Shown here: positions 1 through 9,158 of the stretch, one piece after another
Layout of the letters: each line of letters opens with the position of its first letter
Position numbering within the stretch: the first letter of the stretch is position 1
Assembly (NCBI GenBank): GCA_965225915.1
Contig: OZ245326.1
Span: forward strand, 1,612,001 to 1,676,000
Reading direction: 5' to 3'
DNA length: 64,000 nucleotides
Source of the DNA: JAAXHH01 sp965225915
GTDB taxonomy: Bacteria > JAAXHH01
Notes under the pieces: generated by a model
Database searches by the model: none
The model's input: only the letters and a program-made list of their open reading frames with translations
Told to the model about the DNA's origin: nothing
Translations under genes and position numbers: made by a program

Positions 1-89
1 AGTTGGAGTCGGTGAGTTGGTATCAACACTGGACACGACCAGCGACAGATACAGGATCTGGATGGTTGTATGGAAGGAGTGCGAGCATC

Positions 90-530
90 ATGGCAAGAAA
101 GTACCGACCGGTAGCAGATAGAAAAAGGGTTCTTCAACCTGGCGTCACGAAAGCGGATTTAATGATCGGCGGAATTCGGGATATGTACACTGGTGTAGGA
201 GGCAGGGAGTTCAAATGCATAATCAATAATCATTGTCGAACACTGATTTACGAATTTCCTCGGAGTTACCTGGGTGCAGACGGAGACGGACCCCGTAATG
301 TTTCCGTCTATGGCAGTCTGGCAATTCGAGCGTGTATTACGTCAGATCTGGTAGATTTCTTCGAAAACGCGTCGCATGGCAGGCATTACGCCATCAGCCC
401 TAGCTTGCGGCACAGAGTCGGTGAAACCGACGTAAAAACACGACCGAGTACCGGTGTTCTTGGTTATCGAGGAAGAAAACGAGTTGACGCCCGTCGAGAT
501 GATCAAGGGAGAATGCTGTATCTGGGATGA
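90..530 (+). pseudogene. 5' fragment of a frameshifted HEPN-like gene
   Basis: This open frame starts at ATG 90, with GGAAGGAG at 72-79 as a good ribosome binding site, and reads about 115 plausible residues. After that it turns into arginine-rich text that looks out of frame. Dropping one A from the run of five A at 434-438 joins it smoothly to the frame that continues to 1191. The downstream frame has no ribosome binding site at its own first start codon (GTG 454). I therefore read 90-1191 as one gene of about 365 codons broken by a +1-type homopolymer indel. That indel could be real decay or a sequencing error. The frame is also open upstream to base 3, so an earlier start outside the window cannot be excluded. 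No family was recognised for this N-terminal part. Confidence 0.5.
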
Positions 531-1191
531 AATCCTCTTGCGAGATGGTAAAAAAACTCCCCTGTTGGTTGGCGGTCGCGAGAATGAGAAGTTTGTAACC
601 GCTTGGGCTACTGCAGACGGGGCGTGGCCGACAATCCCGAACAATCAACATGTTGTAAATATGATTCTGGCAGCCGTTCGGGTTGCCCAACAGTCGTCCG
701 ATCCAATACGCAAGTATGTGGATGAAAGCTGCCTTGTGACGGACGAAGGCCGCTACGTAACTATGAGTCGACCTACAGCGTCTGCCAGGATGACAACTAC
801 GAACGTGATGGACGCCACGATATTCAGAAGTAGGGTAACAGAGATTCGTAAAGCTATTGCTGAAATTGATAATGACATTTCGTTACCGCACATAGCATTG
901 CTGATCAACTCGATGTACAGCGATGAGCGCAAGGACGATTCTTACCAGCGACTCCATTATTTGCGTTTGTGGCAATCGATGGTCGAAGCGGGAACGAAAT
1001 GTCTGAGCTACCACGGGAACATCAGGGAGGACGAAGTTGTTGTGGCTGGCAAGAGGACACTTCGGGAACTGACTAAATACAGGGATGACATAGCACATTG
1101 GTGGACGGACACCATTGACGAAAACTACCTAACAGATCTTCAGCAAACTATTAACGAGTTGATTCGCCGTAAGTATTTTCATGGTGTGTAG
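454..1191 (+). CDS. Protein with HEPN-like C-terminal motif (3' part of frameshifted gene)
   Basis: The frame of 245 codons opens at GTG 454 but probably belongs to the gene starting at 90. The last 60 residues are helical and charged. They contain RDDIAH at residues 210-215 (bases 1081-1098), which fits the R-x4-H signature of HEPN RNase domains found in toxins and abortive-infection proteins. The rest of the protein is not recognised and has no signal peptide or membrane segment. Its neighbour is an unknown gene on the opposite strand, transcribed toward it. If the motif is real, the likely role is RNA cleavage in defence or toxin-antitoxin function, but this is an inference from one short motif. 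No antitoxin-like partner (for example an MNT nucleotidyltransferase) is seen beside it. Confidence 0.5.
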   Translation: MFLVIEEENELTPVEMIKGECCIWDEILLRDGKKTPLLVGGRENEKFVTAWATADGAWPTIPNNQHVVNMILAAVRVAQQSSDPIRKYVDESCLVTDEGRYVTMSRPTASARMTTTNVMDATIFRSRVTEIRKAIAEIDNDISLPHIALLINSMYSDERKDDSYQRLHYLRLWQSMVEAGTKCLSYHGNIREDEVVVAGKRTLRELTKYRDDIAHWWTDTIDENYLTDLQQTINELIRRKYFHGV

Positions 1192-1592
1192 TGCGTTATA
1201 GGCTAGGCAATCCAGATCCCATTCCTCCATATGAAAAGTCAGTTACACGACTCCGTGACAGATCGTAGTAGAGTCAGAAGTCCGCGACTGTGGTTCGATC
1301 CACCAACTCTTGGACGTGACGGGCGAATGACGCCGGGTCTGGCCACGTCATCGCCTCGGTCTTGGGCCTATTGCAGGAAGTCGTGGTGCCGGATTCTCCA
1401 ACGTGCTACACTTGGAAGATTCCGACGACGTGCCAGCGTTACGGACAACTAACGATGGGAGACACCGACCCATAGGTGTACCCGGGAGAGTAATCGTTAA
1501 TCTCGGGCTGGCTTGATATAGTGGGACTCATCTGCATCGTTCGATCGATTCTCGCAAGACCACCAGTCCTGAGTCTTGTTATCTGTTTTTAT
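1192..1592. other. Non-coding gap between convergent genes
   Basis: About 400 bases lie between two genes transcribed toward each other. No coding frame with a ribosome binding site, no hairpin with a T-run and no complete tRNA was found. A short GGTTCGATCC stretch near 1300 recalls a tRNA T-loop, but no cloverleaf surrounds it. Confidence 0.4.
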
Positions 1593-2816
1593 TCACCGCA
1601 AACTTGCTCGGTAAAGCCTGATAGCCCGGCTTTTCATCGCCAACTTAAAAACCAGGTGACGTGGAGACATCCTGGCGATGACCCAGTGCTCGAATCCTTG
1701 GAGACCAAAAGCCCACACGAAGCAACGTACATTTAAAACCCATTCTCTAACGCGCGATTTGACATGGGCCAGTGGATTCTCTCGGTCACATCGTTCTTTA
1801 TCACCATCCAGTGCCTGCTTCAACGCTGTCACTTTCGAGGGTAGCTGCAGGGTCTTCGCATTCTCTTGTTTCTTCGGGCTCGTGGCAGAAATGTAGAGCT
1901 TAAACATTCCCGCTTTTACCCCATCCGATCGGGCGGCTTCCAGCGCTCCTAACATCTTCGGCAGAAGCGTTGCCATCCTTTCGAACTTGAACGGAAATGT
2001 ACCGATCCTGCGGTAAATAGGATCGTCATAGACATCGAACTTAGCCTTGGTGCACCACTCCCGGACACTCTCTAGTGACGGCATCCACACGACCACGATT
2101 CGCCAGAAAGGGCAGTTCTTCTTCTTTAGTTTCCGCTTGTAAGGTATGAGACCGGTGCTCACCCGCGTGAAGAAGTCGTCGATTACGTTCTCCACCCGCA
2201 GTGGGTTCTTCGGTATCGTCGCAAACCACAAGGGGAGACCTACGATCAACGTACCATATCCGTGACATTGCCACATCCCTTTGTAGGATGCCTTATTCAT
2301 CTTCTTTTCGACAGCCGCGATCACTTTATCGGCTGCAATCCGTTGCGCCGATCGGCACGGTATACCCAAGGTAAGCCCACTCAAGAACATATCCGGGTCG
2401 AAATCGAAACCTGCTTTCCCGCCGTTATTGATGCGCATGTATATTTCTATATTCTTAGCTCTATCTTCCGACTCAAACACCTCCGTCACTTCGAACCACT
2501 CGGCTCTGCTTCCCGTTCCGTCATTCCCCCTACGGTACACGTAGCGGAAACCGTCGCCCGGATCAGTGAAGCCCCGATCGAGTTCATGACGTTCGATCCA
2601 CAGCGATGCACTGATTCCAGAACTCCATAGCTTCCCTCCGATACCGGCGTCTTCCGCCATTCGAATCCAAAACCGTTCTCTCAGATCGCCGGGTACGGCT
2701 TGATTTGCGTCATCCGTCGGATGAAATTCGTCTTCGGGTTTAGCGTAGAGGATTTCTAAACCTGTTTTCGTCGAAACCTCGACTCGACGATCTTTCGTTT
2801 CGCACTTATCATGCAT
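1593..2816 (-). CDS. Hypothetical protein, 407 residues
   Basis: I do not recognise this family. ATG 2816 is supported by AGGAG five bases upstream. The protein looks soluble, with no signal peptide or clear membrane segment. It is rich in aromatic and charged residues, has a lysine cluster (KRKLKKK) near the middle and a basic C-terminus. It stands alone, facing the frameshifted HEPN-like gene, in a stretch with lower GC than the housekeeping genes to the right. That suggests an accessory or horizontally acquired gene. The last 50 or so residues look less protein-like than the rest, so a late frameshift is possible. Confidence 0.55.
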   Translation of the reverse strand: MHDKCETKDRRVEVSTKTGLEILYAKPEDEFHPTDDANQAVPGDLRERFWIRMAEDAGIGGKLWSSGISASLWIERHELDRGFTDPGDGFRYVYRRGNDGTGSRAEWFEVTEVFESEDRAKNIEIYMRINNGGKAGFDFDPDMFLSGLTLGIPCRSAQRIAADKVIAAVEKKMNKASYKGMWQCHGYGTLIVGLPLWFATIPKNPLRVENVIDDFFTRVSTGLIPYKRKLKKKNCPFWRIVVVWMPSLESVREWCTKAKFDVYDDPIYRRIGTFPFKFERMATLLPKMLGALEAARSDGVKAGMFKLYISATSPKKQENAKTLQLPSKVTALKQALDGDKERCDRENPLAHVKSRVREWVLNVRCFVWAFGLQGFEHWVIARMSPRHLVFKLAMKSRAIRLYRASLR

Positions 2817-3132
2817 TACGACTCCTATGGTCGCGCGGCGGTAACAGAAAGACTCAAGGAACTTTCTTCTTGGTTATCGCAAACCATTTAGATTAAATCT
2901 CGGGGACAAATAACAAACCTTACATCTCCTAAGAAATGGCACACGTCTTGTGCAACTTAATGTACCGGATATACGGTGAATGAAACCGTCACAGTATGCC
3001 GCTTAAGTCAATTTATTGTATGTCTGTAGTCGAAGTCAGCGTGCGTTTAAAAAAACATTGTCAGGGATGTGATTCAGATATATAAATCCCTGATTTTTAT
3101 CCGCAAACCGAGACTACTGGTAAAGATTGGCC
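2817..3132. other. AT-rich intergenic region upstream of the cupin gene
   Basis: This 316-base spacer separates divergently transcribed genes and is notably AT-rich. It must hold promoters for both. I see no exact sigma70 pair, and its main visible structure is the hairpin at 3061-3098. Confidence 0.4.
3061..3098 (+). terminator. Terminator-like hairpin in the cupin leader
   Basis: TCAGGGAT at 3061-3068 pairs exactly with ATCCCTGA at 3086-3093 and is followed by TTTTT at 3094-3098. This fits an intrinsic terminator on the plus strand. It lies only 35 bases before the cupin start codon, and no plus-strand gene precedes it. It may therefore be a leader attenuator or the end of a small RNA. An A-run at 3049-3055 would give a weaker minus-strand T-run. 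Confidence 0.5.
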
Positions 3133-3531
3133 ATGAATACGCCTAAACCTGCTGTTGTCGACCAGGCCACCCTCGATTGGGAAGGCTGGAGCGACGCATC
3201 GCTCGCTTCCAGGAGCGAGGTACGCTGGAAGCTCCTGGTCACCGGCGAACGCACGGCAAGCCGCGGTCTCGTCACCGGCGTTGCACAACTCGCGCCTGGC
3301 GCGGAACTCGTGCTTCATCACCACGAACCCGAGGAAAACTACTACATCGTCAGCGGCCATGGGGAGATGCAAATCGACGAGGTCACGACGGCGGTCGGAC
3401 CCGGCTGCGCAATCTACATCCCTGCCAATTCCCGACACGCGCTCCGATGCACCGGTTCGGAGCCGCTGTTCTTCGTGTTTTCCTTCGCGCGGGATCGCTT
3501 CGACCAGATCACGTATCACTTCGATCAGTAG
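3133..3531 (+). CDS. Small cupin-domain protein
   Basis: A 132-residue single-domain cupin. Motif 1 is seen as PGAELVLHHHEPEENYYIVSG (residues about 55-75), with the His cluster and Glu that usually bind one metal ion. Motif 2 follows as GCAIYIPANSRHAL, carrying the last His. The family covers dioxygenases, isomerases and small-molecule sensors, so the substrate cannot be named. It looks cytoplasmic, with no signal peptide. ATG 3133 is preferred over TTG 3127. It is a single-gene unit: upstream is the terminator-like hairpin at 3061-3098 and downstream is the convergent gap gene. Confidence 0.8.
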   Translation: MNTPKPAVVDQATLDWEGWSDASLASRSEVRWKLLVTGERTASRGLVTGVAQLAPGAELVLHHHEPEENYYIVSGHGEMQIDEVTTAVGPGCAIYIPANSRHALRCTGSEPLFFVFSFARDRFDQITYHFDQ

Positions 3532-3719
3532 GGTTGGCCGTGCGGCACTGCTGAAGAAGGCTTACTCATTATGCGGAACGGTCCGACCGGGGCATTATCC
3601 ACTTCCCTATTCGAACCAACAGCCGTCCTCTCCAGATCAGGACCTTGCCGATATAGCGTAGTACTACCCTCATTCTGCCGCCTCTTCAGTGGTCACAACG
3701 TGAATTGACCCACCACCCC

Positions 3720-4718
3720 TCAAATCCCAGCCAGCCGCTCCAGCAGGTCCACGCAGCGATTGGAGTAGCCCCATTCGTTATCGTACCAGCCGCAGATCTT
3801 GACCAGGCCTTCGTCGATGATCATGGTCAGCTCGGAGTCGAAGATGCACGACGCGGGGTTGTGCACGATGTCGACGGAGACGATGGGATCCTCGCAGTAC
3901 TCCAGGATGCCGTTGAGGCTGCCTGAGGCGGCAGCCGCGAAGGCTTCGTTGACTTCGTCGGCGGTGGGGACGCGCTCTACCTGGGCCACGAAGTCGGTCA
4001 GGGAACCGTCCGGGACGGGCACGCGGATCGCCATGCCGTTGAGCCGGCCGTTCAACTCCGGGATCACCTCGCCGATGGCCTTGGCCGCTCCTGTACTCGT
4101 GGGGATCATGGACACGGCGGCCGACCGGGCGCGCCGACGGTCGCTATGGGCGAAGTCGATGATGCTCTGGTCGCTGGTATAGGCGTGCACCGTGGTCATG
4201 GACCCGCGGATGACGCCGAAGTTTTCGTGCAGCACGGACGCCATGGGGGCGAGACAGTTGGTGGTGCAGGACGCGTTGGAGACGACACGGTGGGAGCTGT
4301 TCAGGATCCCGTCGTTCACGCCCATGACGATGGTCGCGTCCACGTTGGTCGCGGGCGCGGAGATCAGAGCCTTCTTCGCCCCGGCCGAGATGTGCGCCGA
4401 GGCCTGTTCCCCGTCGGTGAAGATTCCGGTCGATTCCACCACCAGGTCGACGCCGCGGTCGCCCCAGGGCAGGTTCGCGGGATCGCGTTCCGACACGATT
4501 TCGATTTTATGGCCGTTTACGTGGAGTCCGTCCGCCACCGCCCTGACCGGTCCGTTGAACCGGCCGTGCACGGAGTCGTACTTCAGCAGGTGCGCCAGCG
4601 TCGCGCTGTCGGTGAGGTCGTTTATGGCGACCACGTCGAATCCGGTTCGCTCCATCATGGCGCGGAAGACCATGCGCCCGATTCGGCCGAACCCGTTGAT
4701 GCCGACCCTGATTCCCAT
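3720..4718 (-). CDS. gap: Glyceraldehyde-3-phosphate dehydrogenase, type I
   Basis: A 332-residue enzyme of central glycolysis and gluconeogenesis that converts glyceraldehyde-3-phosphate to 1,3-bisphosphoglycerate with NAD(P). The N-terminal Rossmann motif INGFGRIGR and the active-site motif SNASCTTNCLAP (nucleophile Cys151) are intact, as is TTVHAYTSDQ with the catalytic His. The frame is open upstream to 4841, but ATG 4718 is preceded by GGAGG and begins exactly where the family begins. Asp34 after the second strand suggests NAD preference. It lies downstream of acnA on the same strand with a 215-base gap, so co-transcription is uncertain. Confidence 0.95.
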   Translation of the reverse strand: MGIRVGINGFGRIGRMVFRAMMERTGFDVVAINDLTDSATLAHLLKYDSVHGRFNGPVRAVADGLHVNGHKIEIVSERDPANLPWGDRGVDLVVESTGIFTDGEQASAHISAGAKKALISAPATNVDATIVMGVNDGILNSSHRVVSNASCTTNCLAPMASVLHENFGVIRGSMTTVHAYTSDQSIIDFAHSDRRRARSAAVSMIPTSTGAAKAIGEVIPELNGRLNGMAIRVPVPDGSLTDFVAQVERVPTADEVNEAFAAAASGSLNGILEYCEDPIVSVDIVHNPASCIFDSELTMIIDEGLVKICGWYDNEWGYSNRCVDLLERLAGI

Positions 4719-4933
4719 GCTTCTCGTTGCCTCCAAAAGTTTCGGGAAACCGTCCCGTGCAATCCGGACGATTTCCCTTTTTCTTAATCCGGCTTTCGCC
4801 GGTTCGATTTCTATGCTTTTAGCAGTGGGCGCCACGTTCATCTTACGTTGATAGGTGCCGCGCTTTACTCGGATATTTTGGCGTCGGTCGCCGCGCTTCT
4901 CATCCCTTCACGCACTTGAAGCCGCGCTCCTCC

Positions 4934-7711
4934 CTACCCCTTCAGCAGGCCGCGCAGTACGTACTGCAGGATGCCGCCGTGGCGGTAGTACTCCACCTCG
5001 ACCGGCGTGTCGATGCGTACGACGGTGTCCACCGTCTTCGTCGCGCCGTCATCGGCGGTTACGCGTACCTTGACGCGCTGCCGGGGGGTGATACCGCCTT
5101 CGATGCCCTCGAAATCGTAGGTCTCGAAGCCGGTCAACCCGAGGGAATCGATACTTTCGCCTTCCTCGAACTGGAGCGGCAGGATGCCCATGCCGATAAG
5201 GTTACTCCGGTGTATGCGTTCGTAGCTCTCCACGATTACGGCTTTAACTCCGAGGAGATTGGGTCCCTTGGCCGCCCAGTCCCGCGACGAACCCGCGCCG
5301 TATTCCTTGCCGGCGAGCACGACCAGGGGTGTGCCGGACGCGCAGTGGGCCATGGCGGCGTCGTAGATGGCGACCGGCTCGGCATCGGGCGACACTTTCG
5401 TCCAGCCGCCCTCGGTGCCCGGCGCCATGCGGTTGCGCAGCCGGATATTGGCAAAGGTGCCCCGGATCATGACTTCGTGATTCCCCCGCCGAGAGCCGTA
5501 CGAATTGAAGGCCGAAGGCGCGACGCCGTGCTCGACCAGGTACCGTCCCGCGGGACTGTCGGCCTGGATCGAACCGGCAGGAGATATATGGTCCGTCGTG
5601 ACGGAATCGCCCAGCACCGCCAGCGCGCGGGCGCCGCGGATGTCAGAGATCCCGGGCGGATCGGCCGGCATGTCGTCGAAGTAGGGCGGAAGCTTGACGT
5701 AGGTGGAAGCGTCGTCCCAGGCATAGGACTCGTCGCTGGTCGCGGCAAGTGACGCCCAGCGGTCGTCGCCCGTGAAGACGTCGGCGTAGATGGACTGGAA
5801 CATTTCCCGGCGCACCGAGACGCGCACGGCGTCACGGACTTCCTCCGGCGTCGGCCAGATCTCCCTCAGGTAGACGTCGCGGCCGTCCTGGTCCGTGCCG
5901 ATGGGCTCGCGGTACAGGTCGACGTCCATGCGGCCGGCGAGCGCGTAGGCGACCACCAGTGGCGGCGAGGCAAGGTAGTTGGCCTTGACGATGGGATTCA
6001 CGCGGCCTTCGAAATTCCGGTTGCCACTCAGCACGGCGGCCGCAACGAGTTCCGATTCCCGCACCGCGTCGCTGATCGGGGCGGGCACCGGGCCGCTGTT
6101 ACCGATGCACGTCGTGCAGCCGTAGCCCACGACGTGAAACCGGAGTTGCTCCAGGTAGGAGAGCAGGCCCATGTCTTCCAGGTAACGGGTCACGACCTGC
6201 GATCCCGGCGCCAGGCTGGTCTTTACCCATGGCTTGGAGGAAAGTCCGCGTTCGACGGCCTTTCGGGCCAGAAGCCCCGCGGCCGCGAGTACGGCCGGGT
6301 TGGACGTGTTCGTGCAGCTGGTGATCGCGGCGATCACGACCGAACCGTGTCCCAGTTCGAAGGACGATCCATCCATGTCGACGGCCGCCTTCTTCGTCAG
6401 CGTGCCCAGTTCGCCGGGCGCGTGGCCGTTGCCGTCCACCCACTGGTTGACCGTCTCGGAGGACAGGTCCGGGTTCTCGTCGGCCAGCATGGATGCAAGT
6501 TCCCTCCGGAACGAGGGTTTGACGTGGCCCAGCGAGACCCGGTCCTGGGGCCGCCGCGGCCCCGCCATGCTCGGTTCCACGGTGCCCAGGTCGAGTTCCA
6601 GGGTGTCCGAAAAAACGGGATCGGGGGTGTCGCTTGTGCAGAAGAGGCCCTGCGCCTTCGTATAGGCTTCGACCAGGGCGATCTCCTCCTGGTCGCGGCC
6701 GGTCAGCTCCATGTAGGTCAGCGTCTCGCCGTCTACGGGGAAGAATCCCACGGTAGCGCCGTACTCGGGCGCCATGTTGGCGATCGTGGCCCGGTCAGGC
6801 AGAGTCAGGCTGTTTAGTCCCGGTCCGTAAAACTCGACGAACTTGCCGACGACGCCGTGGGCCCGGAGCATCTGGGTGACCGTCAGCACCAGGTCCGTCG
6901 CCGTAGCCCCGGCCGGCAGCGCACCCGTCATCTTGAAACCCACCACGGAAGGGATGAGCATGGACACAGGCTGTCCGAGCATCGCCGCCTCCGCCTCGAT
7001 GCCGCCGACGCCCCAGCCGACTACGCCGAGACCGTTGATCATGGTGGTATGGGAATCCGTGCCCACCAGGGTATCGGGATAGGCAACCCGGTCGCCGTTG
7101 TCTTCCTGGGCGTAGACCACCTTCGCCAGGTACTCGAGATTGACCTGGTGCACGATACCCGTGCCGGGCGGGACGACGCGGAAGTTGTCGAAGGCCCGCT
7201 GTCCCCATTTCAGAAAGAGATACCGCTCCTGGTTGCGGTCGAATTCACGGTCCACGTTGGCCGCGAAGGCACGGTTGGTGCCGAACTCGTCCACCTGCAC
7301 GGAGTGGTCGATGACCAGGTCCACGTCTTGCAGGGGATTGATGCGGTCGGCCGCGCCGCCCAGTTTCCGGATGGCGTCCCGCATGGCTGCCAGGTCGACG
7401 ACGGCCGGCACGCCCGTGAAGTCCTGCATCAGCACCCGCGCGGGACGGAAGGCGATCTCCCGTTCGGATGGTCCGCCCGTGACGCTTTCCACGACGGCGG
7501 TCACGTCCCCGGCGGAGACCGTCACGCCGTCTTCGTGGCGCAGCAGGTTCTCCAGCATGATCTTAAGGGAAAAGGGAAGACGGGAAATGTCGCCGGCGCC
7601 ACTTTCCGCCGCCCGCGGAAGCGAATAGTAGGTATAGGCGTTTCCGTGCACCGTCAATTCGGTGCGTGCTCCGAAACTGTTCAAATTACGCGACACAGTA
7701 ACTGACTCCAT
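4934..7711 (-). CDS. acnA: Aconitate hydratase A
   Basis: This 925-residue enzyme belongs to the AcnA/IRP1 type of [4Fe-4S] aconitases and interconverts citrate and isocitrate in the TCA cycle. The cluster cysteines appear in AITSCTNTSNP and in CTTCIGNSGP. The C-terminal swivel domain carries GSSRDWAAKGP. Length and domain order match AcnA and not AcnB. ATG 7711 lacks a strong Shine-Dalgarno sequence, but the N-terminal text aligns with the family start. It is divergent from the DUF1207 gene across a 422-base spacer. Confidence 0.95.
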   Translation of the reverse strand: MESVTVSRNLNSFGARTELTVHGNAYTYYSLPRAAESGAGDISRLPFSLKIMLENLLRHEDGVTVSAGDVTAVVESVTGGPSEREIAFRPARVLMQDFTGVPAVVDLAAMRDAIRKLGGAADRINPLQDVDLVIDHSVQVDEFGTNRAFAANVDREFDRNQERYLFLKWGQRAFDNFRVVPPGTGIVHQVNLEYLAKVVYAQEDNGDRVAYPDTLVGTDSHTTMINGLGVVGWGVGGIEAEAAMLGQPVSMLIPSVVGFKMTGALPAGATATDLVLTVTQMLRAHGVVGKFVEFYGPGLNSLTLPDRATIANMAPEYGATVGFFPVDGETLTYMELTGRDQEEIALVEAYTKAQGLFCTSDTPDPVFSDTLELDLGTVEPSMAGPRRPQDRVSLGHVKPSFRRELASMLADENPDLSSETVNQWVDGNGHAPGELGTLTKKAAVDMDGSSFELGHGSVVIAAITSCTNTSNPAVLAAAGLLARKAVERGLSSKPWVKTSLAPGSQVVTRYLEDMGLLSYLEQLRFHVVGYGCTTCIGNSGPVPAPISDAVRESELVAAAVLSGNRNFEGRVNPIVKANYLASPPLVVAYALAGRMDVDLYREPIGTDQDGRDVYLREIWPTPEEVRDAVRVSVRREMFQSIYADVFTGDDRWASLAATSDESYAWDDASTYVKLPPYFDDMPADPPGISDIRGARALAVLGDSVTTDHISPAGSIQADSPAGRYLVEHGVAPSAFNSYGSRRGNHEVMIRGTFANIRLRNRMAPGTEGGWTKVSPDAEPVAIYDAAMAHCASGTPLVVLAGKEYGAGSSRDWAAKGPNLLGVKAVIVESYERIHRSNLIGMGILPLQFEEGESIDSLGLTGFETYDFEGIEGGITPRQRVKVRVTADDGATKTVDTVVRIDTPVEVEYYRHGGILQYVLRGLLKG

Positions 7712-7832
7712 TTTTTATGTTTAACAGGATTACGCAAACTAATGGCCGGGCGGTGGTCCTGTCAAGCACAAATCCACCGGCCAGCGCGTCCCTATCGCCC
7801 TGTACGCCGGAGTTCCGGCGGCCAATCAAGTC

Positions 7833-7862
7833 TTGACACAAGGAGGTTGTCCATCCTATCAT
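7833..7862 (+). promoter_or_regulatory. Candidate sigma70 promoter
   Basis: TTGACA (7833-7838) is followed by an 18-base spacer and TATCAT (7857-7862). It points toward the DUF1207 gene, whose start is about 265 bases further on, so the leader would be long. Confidence 0.4.
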
Positions 7863-8026
7863 CGATAGGCGCGACCCGGGGCAGATCCGAAGCGCATTCA
7901 CGCGGTTGCGACACCTGTTTTGGAGTTTCTTCGGGACACCTGACGCCATAGTCACTCCTTCGATTTTAACGTTATTTTAACATACCTTCCATTATGATCT
8001 ATTGGGGAATAAATAGCCGGTTCGAT

Positions 8027-8064
8027 GTCCACGTGACGCCGCGCCAGGCGGTCCACGTGACGCC
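8027..8064. repeat. 14-base direct repeat, possible operator
   Basis: GTCCACGTGACGCC occurs at 8027-8040 and again at 8051-8064, so the start-to-start distance is 24 bases. Each copy has a palindromic CACGTG core. It lies 70-107 bases before the DUF1207 start, a position suited to a repressor or activator site. Confidence 0.35.
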
Positions 8065-8133
8065 ATTCCGCGCGGGTGGCGGGACGCCGCGACGAGCGGT
8101 CTACCGGACACCTCTCAGCGCTCGGGAGGCGGA

Positions 8134-9048
8134 ATGGGGCTGAAACGCGGGGCTGGAGGAACGCGCCTGGTCCATCGGCCGGGTAGAAAACGCGCAGAAA
8201 CGGGCCTCACACGATGGCCGGTACGAACGGGCCTGATCCGCTGGGCAGCCTGCGCGGGCGTCCTTTTCCTGGTCCTCGGCATGGCCTTCGACGCCGCGGC
8301 GGGTACCTGGCGTTTCGCCGTTCCTCAAAAGCGGCTGTTCCGCCCGCTGCTGACCGACCCGACCGAGACGCGGTTCGCCGTAACCACCAACCTGGACGAC
8401 CGGCTGAATGGGGATATCGGAGGCTCCTGGGAGGCCTTTGACTACGCGTGGGACGAGGACGGCCGACTGCGGTTCCGGACCGGGATCCATGCCGGCGTCT
8501 TTTCGAAGCTGCGCTGGTCGGGAACGACCTTTCCCCTCGAGACCGCCGATTACCTGGTCGGATTTCACGCGGACCTGGGCAGTGACCGGTTCACTGGCCG
8601 GTTCGAATACGCCCACGTGAGCGCCCACCTGGCCGACGGGTACGACGGGCCGGAGCAGGCCTTCACGTACAGCCGGGAGTATTTTACGGTTTACGGCGCC
8701 TACGAGCGGGGATTCGCCCACGGAACCGCGCGGGTCTACAGCAGCCTGCGCTGGTCGAACCACGCCATACCGGACGTGCGGCGGTGGCGGGTCCAGGCCG
8801 GTGCGGAACTGGTCTCATCTCCACTGGCCGGCCGGGCCGCCCGCGCCTATTTCGCCTGCGACGTGCGGGTTTTTCGGGACGGGGACCTGACGGTCAATCG
8901 CACGGCACACGCCGGATTGCTGTTGCACAACGAGGGAGCGAGGGGTCTGCGTTTCGCCCTCGTCTACCACGGGGGACGCAGCGAACACGGACAGTTCCAT
9001 CACATGGAGGACCGTTACGCTGGGATCGGGCTGTTTTTCGACCTGTGA
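8134..9048 (+). CDS. DUF1207-like outer-membrane/secreted protein
   Basis: A 304-residue protein with a basic N-terminus and a hydrophobic segment at about residues 36-57 ending AAAG, read as a signal sequence. The mature part has many aromatic-rich alternating strands (GTARVYSSLRWSNH, GLRFALVYHGG) and ends in Phe-Asp-Leu. The run FRPLLTDPTETRF near the mature N-terminus resembles DUF1207 proteins, thought to be outer-membrane beta-barrels. Function is unknown. GGGAGG four bases before ATG 8134 supports the start. It is a single gene before thrC. Confidence 0.65.
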   Translation: MGLKRGAGGTRLVHRPGRKRAETGLTRWPVRTGLIRWAACAGVLFLVLGMAFDAAAGTWRFAVPQKRLFRPLLTDPTETRFAVTTNLDDRLNGDIGGSWEAFDYAWDEDGRLRFRTGIHAGVFSKLRWSGTTFPLETADYLVGFHADLGSDRFTGRFEYAHVSAHLADGYDGPEQAFTYSREYFTVYGAYERGFAHGTARVYSSLRWSNHAIPDVRRWRVQAGAELVSSPLAGRAARAYFACDVRVFRDGDLTVNRTAHAGLLLHNEGARGLRFALVYHGGRSEHGQFHHMEDRYAGIGLFFDL

Positions 9049-9158
9049 TATGTTGCGGAGGGAAGGGGACCCACAGAGAGGAGATCGGCGCGTAGATCGA
9101 CCTGTGATCGACCGCGAGAATCCAACGCGGAGATCGGCGAGACGGTTCGTAAATCGAA

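Larger units (their letters stand above)
7712..8133. other. Divergent intergenic region, acnA / DUF1207 gene
   Basis: A 422-base spacer between divergent genes. It contains a candidate plus-strand promoter (7833-7862) and a 14-base direct repeat (8027-8064). No credible coding frame was seen. Confidence 0.5.

Noticed and set aside
1290..1320. tRNA T-loop-like GGTTCGATCC
   Set aside because: The T-stem is only four bases with a six-base loop, and no acceptor, D or anticodon arm could be drawn around it.
8027..8064. parS sites upstream of the DUF1207 gene
   Set aside because: Only the CACGTG core matches; the outer bases required for ParB binding do not.
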